64,000 nt of DNA from Bolinopsis microptera (Eukaryota > Ctenophora > Tentaculata > Lobata > Bolinopsidae), in assembly GCF_026151205.1 (NCBI RefSeq), contig NC_087081.1:11781113-11845112 (forward strand), read 5' to 3'. Below, in pieces: positions 24,832 to 33,633 of this stretch. Every line of letters starts with the position of its first letter. The first letter of the stretch is position 1. The translations under genes and the position numbers were made by a program. The notes beneath the pieces were generated by a model, which ran no database searches, was not told the DNA's origin, and saw only the letters and a list, made by a program, of their open reading frames with translations.

Positions 24832-24961
24832 TTGTATCACGTGGTGACCCCCACGGTCGCCCCTACGGTGACCCCACGGTCGCCCCCACGGTGACCCCAC
24901 GGTCGCTTCACTAAAGCGTCTTCGACGCTACAGGGGGAGCCGGTCATACAACGTATGACAA
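24832..24961 (+). mobile_element. MITE family X, copy 5
   Basis: Intact left end TTGTATCACGTGGTGACCCC and right end GGTCATACAACGTATGACAA. The GGTCGCCCCTACGGTGACCC block is locally triplicated and the GC hairpin is missing. Confidence 0.7.
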
Positions 24962-25471
24962 GGGTTAAGGGGAAGATCCTGGCATTTATGGACTAAATCA
25001 CAAAATCACTATAGATCACCATATTCATGATCAAAAGATCGGTCCTGTGCCTGCTCGATCTGATACAATACCTCCACGAGATAACATCATGTGACGGTCA
25101 AGTGATATGCCGAGAAGTCCAAGGTTTTTGCATTTTGGTAAGATACAAGTACCCACATGCATAAACAACCAGCCATGTGACCTGTCCTATGGGCATGGCT
25201 ATTTACTAGCTCTAATGAGCTGTGAGCCCTACTTTTGGATTCTAAGTGTTAAGGTCGCAGGGGAATATTAAAATTGTAATCCCTCCTTTTATATGTTATA
25301 AACGACATCTGAACCCTACCCAGTGATTTCAAGATAATTTTATTTTATTATCCTAGTCCGCTGAAACCAGTAAACCACGTGTAGGCATGGCAATATCAAC
25401 ACGAGGTCGAGTCATGTGCCATGTCAATTGTCAGGGTGATATCGCTATTCCAATAATAAATAAGATACCCA
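24962..25471. other. 3' flank of actin A
   Basis: No gene was found. From about 25290 the flank shows stretches shared with the regions downstream of actins B and D, part of the duplicated unit. The uninterrupted counterpart of the truncated LINE's target site (CTAGTCCGCTGAAACCAG) is at about 25354-25372. Confidence 0.45.
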
Positions 25472-25477
25472 TTTATT
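25472..25477 (-). terminator. Poly(A) signal AATAAA of actin A
   Basis: On the minus strand the sequence reads CTTGCAATAAATGGG about 145 bp after the actin A stop codon. The same block occurs downstream of actin B and actin D. Confidence 0.7.
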
Positions 25478-25617
25478 GCAAGTACATTTAGAAACAATCG
25501 TTAAAATTACAAAATAGATAGAAAAAAATCATGTAAGACTCAAAAATAAAACATCCACTCCAAAAACCTGAAACTGTCCAACTACAGTACAATAAATCAT
25601 TCGGCCTGTCCTTAGAC

Positions 25618-26479
25618 TTAGGTGCATTTCCTGTGGACAATCCCGGGTCCAGATTCGTCATACTCCTCCTTGGAGATGCACATCTCCTGGAAGGTGGACA
25701 GAGAAGCAAGGATAGATCCTCCAATCCAGACGGAGTATTTTCTCTCTGGAGGTGCAATGATCTTAATCTTCATGGTGGGTGAAGCCAGGGCAGTAATATC
25801 CTTCTCCATCCTGTCAGCGATTGATGGGAACATGGTGCTTCCTCCGGAGAGGACAATGTTGGCGTACAAATCCTTCCTGATGTCAACATCGCACTTCATG
25901 ATAGAGTTGTAGCAAGTCACGTCTATACCGTCAGACTCCATACCGAGCACTGAAGGCTGGAAGAGGGCCTCTGGGCACCTGAATCGCTCGTTTCCAATGG
26001 TAATGGCCTGTCCGTCAGGAAGTTCGTATGACTTTTCGAGAGAGCTGGAGCTGGCAGCAGTCTGCATCTCCTGGTCAAAGTCTAAGGCGACGTAGCAAAG
26101 CTTCTCCTTGATATCCCTGACGATTTCCCTCTCGGCGGTGGTGGTAAAAGCATAACCTCTCTCGGCCAGGATCTTCATGAGATATTCGGTAAGATCACGT
26201 CCAGCAAGATTAATACGGAGGATGGCGTGGGGGAGGGCATAACCTTCAGAGATTGGAACTGTGTGGGAGACACCATCTCCAGAATCCAGGACGACACCAG
26301 TGGCTCGGCCAGAAGCGTACAGGGACAGGACAGCCTGGATAGCGACGTACATGGCGGGTGTGTTGAAGGTCTCGAACATGATCTGGGTCATCTTCTCTCT
26401 GTTGGCTTTGGGGTTCATGGGAGCTTCGGTCAGAATGACGGGGTGTTCCTCTGGGGAAACCTTCAGCTCGTTGTAAAAG

Positions 26480-26515
<36 letters not shown>

Positions 26516-26727
26516 GTGACAATTCCATGCTCGATGGGGTACTTCAGGCTGAGGATACGGCTCTTGCTCTGGGCTTCGTCTCCGACGAAGGACTCTTTCT
26601 GTCCCATGTTGGATCGTCCAACAATGGAAGGAAAGACAGCTTGGGGAGCGTCATCTCCGGCATAGCCGGCCTTTACCATACCAGACCCATTGTCCACAAC
26701 CAGGACAGCTTCATCCTCCTCATCCAT
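25618..26727 (-). CDS. Actin paralog A, DNase-I-loop deleted
   Basis: An intronless actin of 369 residues (conventional actin 375). Actin motifs are present throughout: [12 protein letters not shown] (phosphate loop 1), [30 protein letters not shown] (phosphate loop 2), [10 protein letters not shown] and [18 protein letters not shown]. Seven residues of the DNase-I-binding loop are missing: the usual [15 protein letters not shown] reads GRSNMGQK. This loop normally makes the longitudinal contact in filaments, so polymerisation may be altered (inference). The nucleotide residues Asp154 and Asp157 are intact. Tyr166 is Ser, and the protein ends RKCT instead of RKCF. The start ATG has a good context (AACATGG) and lies about 80 bp downstream of a TATA box. 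Confidence 0.96.
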
Positions 26728-26807
26728 GTTGCAGGTTAGATAAGTGTTGGATCAAGATCAACAAGAGGAAGTACAATAAACTGTGCTTCTCTCCTCTGCT
26801 CTTATGT

Positions 26808-26814
26808 TTATATA
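26808..26814 (-). promoter_or_regulatory. TATA box of actin A
   Basis: The minus strand reads CTGCTATATAAACATAAGAG. The same TATATAA, followed by AGAGCAGAGGAGAGAAGC, lies at the same place before all four actin genes, so the core promoter was duplicated with each gene. Upstream, a block containing TCAGGTGATCTCACGAGG is also conserved. Confidence 0.85.
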
Positions 26815-26935
26815 GCAGTATTACCTCGTGAGATCACCTGACCAGTCAGTCTTCTCTCTTAATGGCTCTCCTAATGTCACATGGTCGCAGCTGCTCGCGA
26901 TCCCAGTGAAAGATACATTTTATGCACTTTTTTAA

Positions 26936-26945
26936 CCATATATGG
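26936..26945. promoter_or_regulatory. CArG box (SRF site) of actin A
   Basis: CCATATATGG is a perfect CC(A/T)6GG serum-response-factor site, about 120 bp upstream of the TATA box. Such sites drive actin genes in many animals. The matching flanks of actins B and D lack it: there the sequence jumps from TGCACTTTT to ACATGTAAG. Confidence 0.7.
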
Positions 26946-28240
26946 ACGCGAGGATTCGAGGAAGCGACCTACATGTAAGTTCAATTAAGTAAGTCATGTA
27001 AACACGGATATATCTGTGTTGTGGCACATGACACCCACATGACCGCTGCTCGCTCTCACATTAGATACAAGCACGATCACGTGATATTCCTCCAAAAACA
27101 TTCACGAAGAAGTATCCCCTAGTTGTTTGAGTGGCATCACACACATCTCTTGTACGACGTAACAGGTTCCACTTCCTTCATTCCACTCGGTTTAATTATA
27201 ACTGTCGTACTGCATCTCGGGCTGTCAAATCCTTACATCTACATAACTAATTAACGATAAATGTGAATATAAATCAGGTTATATATGTCCAAAAGATTGC
27301 TCTAACCAGAGCCCTCTCGCTTGCAGTAGCGCGCGACCGCAGTACGCGTATAACTATACACAATAAACATGGCTATGTGAATCCAAAAGATGCTATGTAG
27401 GCTCCCGAGGACTGCTCAGTCCTGTATGATCAACCAAAAAAGAAAAACTGTACGTAAAATCATGCTGCAAAAATACAAACCAGCAACGGTTTAGATTAGC
27501 ACGATTGACGGTACAGAGAGGTTTTATTTATTACAAATGTGAATATATCTTAACCCCACTGATTAATTGTGGAAATCCATAAAATGAAAGTACAGCAGGC
27601 TATCACAGTATCGGTTCGATTTTGAATGTGCCTTTGGTGCAGTTTCTATGAAAATCGATAAGGCCCTAATATCGTGTGGTTAAGGTTTTTCAGTTTCAGA
27701 CCAATCCACTTTAGTAATTCCTGATTACTAAAATCTGCCGAGATTTACTGAACTCCAACTACAAACATTGGCGATTTTAGTATTAAAAAATATGTAGAAT
27801 TTTCGAAATTTAAAATGAACACCCTCGATTAATCCGCAACCTTTTACGATGTTCACAACTAAAGATAGTCGAAAAACAAGAGAGGTGGTAAAAAGTGGTA
27901 AAAGTGGCAAAAAGTGACCTTAAGACACGTGGAAAAGGCACCTAATGGGACGGAAGCTTCTTGTGTCGGTAGATCGATTTTTTTAGACAGATCTGTCTGT
28001 ACTCCTTTTTTTAGACAGATCTGTCCGTACTCCTTTTAATAAAGCAATTCTACAACGAGATCTGAACCCAGTGATTTCAAGATAATTTCATATAATTATT
28101 AATTAACCACGTGCAGTTGTGCCATGTCAATTGTCAATTGTCAGGCGATAACGCTATTCCAATATGAATAAGATAATTAGATTATGTAGTTTGCTGATCA
28201 GTTTCGATCGATAGAAATAAAATAAAATAAAAAAGTGTTT
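26946..28240. other. Actin A upstream flank, shared among actin units
   Basis: No gene seen. Long parts are paralogous to the upstream flank of actin B (29.9-30.9 kb) and actin D (42.0-42.5 kb). The part at 27.76-28.09 kb also recurs downstream of actin D (39.08-39.48 kb). This shows serial duplication of a roughly 3-kb unit containing one actin and its flanks. A short tandem repeat of TTTTTTTAGACAGATCTGTC lies near 27975-28035. Confidence 0.6.
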
Positions 28241-28420
28241 ACCCATTTATTGCAAGTACATTTAGCAACAATCGTTAAAATGACAAAACAGATGGAAAAA
28301 ATCATGTAAGACTCAGAAATAAAACATCCACTCCAAAGTCCAAAAGCCTAAAATGTCCAACTACGGTCCAATAAATCATTCGGTCTGTCCTGTGGACGGC
28401 TGCACGACCTGTCAATTGTC
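28241..28420 (-). other. Solo copy of an actin 3' UTR with intact AATAAA
   Basis: About 200 bp beyond actin B's own 3' UTR lies a second copy of the actin 3' UTR without coding sequence. It keeps AATAAA on the minus strand (28246-28251). Actin B's nearer copy reads AATGAA (28460-28465), so this distal copy may serve as the real poly(A) site of actin B. Confidence 0.6.
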
Positions 28421-28599
28421 AGGGTGATAACGCTATTCCAATAATAAATAAGATACCCATTCATTGCAAGTACATTTAGCAACAATCGTTAAAATTACAA
28501 AATAGATAGAAAAAAATCATGTAAGAAATAAAACATCCAATCCAAAAACCTAAAACTGTCCAACTGCAGTGCAATAAATCATTCGGCCTGTCCTTAGAC

Positions 28600-29461
28600 T
28601 TAGGTGCATTTCCTGTGGACAATCCCGGGTCCAGATTCTTCATACTCCTCCTTGGAGATCCACATCTGCTGGAAGGTGGACATAGAAGCAAGGATAGATC
28701 CTCCAATCCAGACGGAGTGTTTTCTATCTAGAGGAGCAATGGTCTTGATCTTCATGGTGGGTGGAGCCAGGGCGGTGATTTCCTTCTCCATCCTGTCAGC
28801 GATTCCTGGGAACATGGTGCTTCCTCCGGAGAGAACAATGTTGGCGTACAAATCCTTCCTGATGTCAACATCGCACTTCATGATAGAGTTGTAGCAAGTC
28901 ACGTCTATACCGTCAGACTCCATACCGAGCACTGAAGGCTGGAAGAGGGCCTCTGGGCACCTGAATCGAGTGTTTCCAATAGTGATGACATTTCCGTCAG
29001 GAAGTTCGTAGGACTTCCTGAGAGAGCTGGAGCTGGCAGCAATCTGCATCTCCTGCTCAAAGTCCATGGCGACGTAGCAAAGCTTCTCCTTCACATCAAT
29101 GACGATTTCCCTCTCGACGGGGGCGGTAAAAGCATAACCTCTCTCGGTCAGGATCTTTATAAGATATCCGGTAAGATCACGTCCAGCAAGATCAATACGG
29201 AGGATGGCGTGGGGGAGGGCATTACCTTCATAGATAGGGACTGTGTGAGAGACACCATCTCCAGAATCCAGGACGACACCAGTGCTTCGGCCAGAAGCGA
29301 ACAGGGACAGGACAGCCTGGACAGCGACGTACATGGCGGGTGTGTTGAAGGTCTCAAACATGATCTGGGTCATCTTCTCTCTGTTGGCTTTGGGGTTCAT
29401 GGGAGCTTCAGTCAGCAGGATGGGGTGGTCCTCTGGGGCAACTCTCAGCTCGTTGTAGAAG

Positions 29462-29497
<36 letters not shown>

Positions 29498-29757
29498 GTG
29501 ACAATTCCATGCTCGATGGGGTACTTCAGCCTGAGGATACCTCTCTTGCTTTGGACTTCGTCTCCGACGTAGGAGTCTTTTTGTCCCATGCCGACCATGA
29601 CACCTTGATGTTTGGGTCGTCCAACAATGGAAGGAAAGACAGCTCGGGGAGCGTCATCTCCGGCAAAGCCGGCCTTCACCATACCAGACCCATTGTCCAC
29701 GACCAGGGCAGCTACATCCTGAGAATCCTCATCCATGAAATCATCGACATCATCCAT
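28600..29757 (-). CDS. Actin paralog B
   Basis: An intronless 385-residue actin and the most conventional of the four in its core. It has a complete DNase-I loop ([17 protein letters not shown]), intact LDSGDGV nucleotide loop, GSGMVKAG and His73 in YPIEHG. It differs from standard actin by a longer acidic N-terminus ([19 protein letters not shown]) and by RKCT at the C-terminus. The segment [16 protein letters not shown] is shared with A and C and is unlike the conventional MESCGIHETTYNSIMK, so the family forms its own clade. The start ATG lies in TAACCATGG context. The TATA box is upstream at 29847-29853. The nearer poly(A) signal is mutated (AATGAA). Confidence 0.96.
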
Positions 29758-29846
29758 GGTTAGATAAGTGTTGGATCAAGATCAACCAGAGGAATTGAAA
29801 TTTGTGTGTTTGCTATAAACTGTGCTTCTCTCCTCTGCTCTTCTGA

Positions 29847-29853
29847 TTATATA
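29847..29853 (-). promoter_or_regulatory. TATA box of actin B
   Basis: The minus strand reads CTGCTATATAATCAGAAGAG, the same position and context as in the other actins, with one base changed just after the TATA word. Confidence 0.85.
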
Positions 29854-30926
29854 GCAGCATTACCTCGTGAGATCACCTGACCAGTCAGTCTTCTCTCCTA
29901 ATGGCTCTCTTAATGTCACATGGTCGCAGCTGCTCGCAATCCCAGGGAAAGGTCCATTTTATGCACTTTTACATGTAAGACGTACATGTAAGTTCAATTA
30001 AGTAAGTCATGTAAACACGGATATATCTGTGTTGTGGCACATGACACCCACATGACCGCTGCTCGCTCTCACATTGGATACAAGCACGATCACGTGATAT
30101 TCCTCCAAAAACATTCACGAAGAAGTATTCCCTAGTTGTTTGAGTGGCATAACAGGTTCCACTTCCTCTATTCCACTCGGTTTAATTATAACTGTCGTAC
30201 TGCATCTCGGCTGATGCTGTCAAATCCTTACATCTACATAACTAATTAACGATAAATGTGAATATAAATCAGGTAATATGTCCAAAAGATGCTATGTAGG
30301 CTCACGAGGACTGCTCAGTCCTGTATGATCAACCAAAAAAGCAAAACTGTACGTAAAAACATGCTGCAAAAATACAAACCAGCAACGGTTTGGATAAGCA
30401 TGATTGACGGTACAGAGAGGTTTTATTTATTACAAATGTGAATATATCTTAACCCCACTGTTTAATCATGGAAATCCATAAAATGATAGTACAGCAGGCT
30501 ATCGCAGTATCGGTTCGATCTTGAATGTGCCTTTGGTGCAGTTTCTGTGAAAATCGATAAGGCTCTAATATCGTGTGGTTAACGTTTTTCAGTTTCAGAC
30601 CTTTCCACTTAAGTAATTCCTGATTATTAAATCTGCTGAGATTTACTTAACTCCAACTACAAACATTGGCGATTTTAGTATTTATGAAACGAAAAATTGA
30701 CGGATTTTCTTTGAAAAGCATTTTTCTCCACGTTTCATGCAATTTGATTACTCATGTTGCCTTTAATCTGCAACCTTTTACGATGTTCAAAACTAAAGAT
30801 ATTCGAAAAAAAGAGAGGTGGTAAAAAGTGGTAAAAGTTGCAAAAAATCATGTAAGACTCAGAAATAAAACATCCACTCCAAAAGCATAAAACTGTCCAA
30901 CTACGGTCCAATAAATCTTGAACAGG
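29854..30926. other. Actin B upstream flank and 3' UTR remnant of actin C
   Basis: 29.85-30.83 kb is paralogous to the upstream flank of actin A. 30842-30921 is a piece of actin 3' UTR (CATGTAAGACTCAGAAATAA) that belongs to actin C but is cut off from its coding region by an inserted element. The AATAAA block seen after A and D is missing here. Confidence 0.55.
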
Positions 30927-31579
30927 CCCCCTATTTTTAGGGGTCAGATCATGTGACGTCTAATTAGTGATGTGACGTCTAATTAGTGATGTGACGTCTA
31001 ATTAGTGATGCGACGTCTAATTAGTGATGTGACCTATAATTAGTGATGTGACGTATAATTAGTGATGTGACGTCTAATTAGTGATGTGACGTCTAATTAG
31101 TGATGTGACCTATAATTAGTGATGTGACCTATAATTAGTGATGTGAACCACCAGTTATGATTTACAGAACATGTGAACTCTAACCTATATCTATCCCAGA
31201 TTTACTCCTAGCCCTTACTTTTGATTTAAACGTGGAGTCGGGTATGGCTAGTCCTTCACCTCTTAGCGGATGTCTTACCAACACTCAACCTGTCGATATG
31301 AAAGTCAGTAATGACTTGCCTTTGGCACGTACGTCTCACATCCCTAAATACGAGAAACCCCCTTAAGCAAGAGCTCCCGTCCCTTATGTGATATACGAGT
31401 CGACTGTCGAGCGGTTAAATCTTAAAGATCATGTTTACTTCTTAATGCACAGCTATGGTGTACAGAGATGACATGTGAGCTCTACCCTGTATCTTGCCCA
31501 TTTCTAGGTCAGTTAAATTCTACTGATGGATATCATTACTAATTATACGTCACTAATTAGGGACCCCTAATAATGGGGG
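30927..31579. mobile_element. 653-bp inverted-repeat element inserted at the actin C 3' end
   Basis: The left end CCCCCTATTTTTAGGGGTC and the right end GACCCCTAATAATGGGGG are inverted repeats. Further in, CTAATTAGTGACG-type sequence is also inverted. It separates the actin C coding end from its 3' UTR. A related right half occurs at the same place behind actin D (40.43-40.75 kb), so the insertion predates the C/D duplication. Confidence 0.7.
30953..31142. repeat. 19-bp minisatellite, ten units
   Basis: The unit GTGACGTCTAATTAGTGAT is repeated ten times with few changes (ACCTATA and ACGTATA variants). The unit equals the subterminal sequence of the surrounding element, so the array grew from the element's own end. 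Confidence 0.95.
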
Positions 31580-32451
31580 CATGGAAGTCGGCCTTCCCTG
31601 TGGACAATCCCGGGTCCAGATTCGTCATAATCCGCCTCGGAGATCCACATCTGCTGGAAGGTGGACATAGAAGCAAGGATAGATCCTCCATTCCAGACGG
31701 AGTATTCTCTCTCTGGAGGTGCAATGATTTTGATCTTCATGGTGGGTGGAGCCAGGGCGGTGATTTCCTTCTCCATCCTGTCAGCGATTCCTGGGAACAT
31801 GGTGCTTCCTCCGGAGAGGACAATGTTGGCGTACAAATCCTTCCTGATGTCAACATCGCACTTCATGATAGAGTTGTAGCAAGTCACGTCTATACCGTCA
31901 GACTCCATACCGAGCACTGAAGGCTGGAAGAGGGCCTCTGGGCACCTGAATCGAGTGTTTCCAATAGTGATGACATTTCCGTCAGGAAGTTCGTAGGACT
32001 TCCTGAGAGAGCTGGAGCTGGCAGCAGTCTGCGTCTCCTGCTCAAAGTCCATGGCGACGTAGCAAAGCTTCTCCTTCACATCAATGACGATTTCCCTCTC
32101 GTCGGGGGCGGTTAAACCATAACCTCTCTCGGTCAGGATCTTAATGAGATATTCGGTAAGATCACGTCCAGCAAGATCAATACGGAGGATAGCGTGGGGG
32201 AGGGCATTACCTTCATAGATAGGGACTGTGTGAGAGACACCATATCCAGAATCCAGGACGACACCAGTGGTTCGGCCAGAAGCGTACAGGGACAGGACAG
32301 CCTGGATAGCAACGTACATGGCGGGTGTGTTGAAGGTCTCGAACATGATCTCGGTCATCTTCTCTCTGTTGGCTTTGGGGTTCATGGGAGCTTCAGTCAG
32401 CAGGACGGGGTCGTCCTCTGGGGCAACTCTCAGCTCGTTGTAGAAGATGTA

Positions 32452-32482
<31 letters not shown>

Positions 32483-32733
32483 GTGACAATTCCATTCTCG
32501 ATGGGGTACTTCAGGCTGAGGATATCTCTCCTGCTCTGGGCTTCGTGTCCGACGTAGAAGTCTTTCTGTGCCATGCCGGGTCGTCCAACAATGGAAGGAA
32601 AGACAGATCGGGGAGCATCATCTCCGGCAAAGCCAGCCTTTACCATACCAGACCCATTGTCCAAAACCAGGGCAGCTACATCCTGAGAATCCTCAATGGA
32701 TGAGGATTCAATGGATGAGGATTCATCATCCAT
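31567..32733 (-). CDS. Actin paralog C, divergent, with transposon-derived C-terminus
   Basis: An intronless 388-codon frame, clearly actin but with changes at several key residues. The DNase-I loop has lost seven residues ([10 protein letters not shown]). His73 is Asn (YPIENGIV). Asp157 of phosphate loop 2 is Tyr ([10 protein letters not shown]). VWIGG has become VWNGG. The N-terminus carries a duplicated hexapeptide ([14 protein letters not shown]). After GPGIVHR the frame runs into an inserted element and ends EGRLPCPHY, so the natural KC-Thr/Phe end is gone. The promoter is intact. It may be a very recent pseudogene or a specialised actin-like protein. The open frame argues that decay is recent or that it is constrained. 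Confidence 0.93.
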
Positions 32734-32822
32734 GGTTAGATAAACGTTAGATCAAGATCAACAAGAGGAAGTGAAGTTTGCGTGTTTGCAATAAACTGTG
32801 CTTCTCTCCTCTGCTCTCCTGT

Positions 32823-32829
32823 TTATATA
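32823..32829 (-). promoter_or_regulatory. TATA box of actin C
   Basis: The minus strand reads CTGCTATATAAACAGGAGAG. The conserved promoter block continues only to about 32885, where similarity to the other actin flanks stops. Actin C therefore lacks the distal upstream region. Confidence 0.85.
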
Positions 32830-32885
32830 GCAGCATTACCTCGTGAGATCACCTGACCAGTCACTCTTCTCTCCTAATGGCTCCA

Positions 32886-33629
32886 GTATATGGACTAGCG
32901 TAAGTATGGAGTAGCCTATTGTGTCCTACAATTTCTAAACGGTTCTCGTTTCCAAAATTTATATCGCTGATATTCACTTCTTGGCCGATGCATGATCATG
33001 TAATTTTTGTAATACCATCTGTAACAGAACCATTTCCCCATTAATTAAGATCCCCCATGGTTAGTAGGAGTGCAGCGAATTTATTTAATTACAATTACGT
33101 GAGGCATCAGTTACAGTATAGGATTGCTAACAAATTTGCTTGGAATCTGTCCTAATTAGATTCCAGTCAGAGCGGGTTCAGGGTCCCGACTCCCCAATCA
33201 TGACTCTAATTTGATGATCCAATCCAGCCAACATTCCAATTTCTGAGTAATAGTAACAAAATTGCCTTTTAGTGTAACTGATTCAATTTTACATTTTGAT
33301 AGACACACTGGATCGTGTCCCTTCCCTCTCTATCCTGCACCTTTGAGAATGACCAGTTCAAGGGAATATGACATATAAGTAAAACACGAAATGAAAGTAT
33401 TGAGTAAAGTGAGAGTATCTAATGTATATAATTGTAAACGGTAATAGTGCTCAATGTAAGTACTGTTAAGTTGTGATAAAATAATGTTAATGTTACAAGG
33501 TAATAAATTATAATATACCATAAATAATCAATGAACAAGTACATTGTACAACTGATAGTAGGATAACCATCGATTAAAATAAACATGCTGCTAAGATATC
33601 ATATTAGGCAATAGGCATGCGAATACGAT
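32886..33629. other. Spacer upstream of actin C
   Basis: Unique AT-rich sequence with no gene or repeat recognised. It lies between the truncated actin C promoter and the piggyBac relic. Confidence 0.4.
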
Positions 33630-33633
33630 GCGT

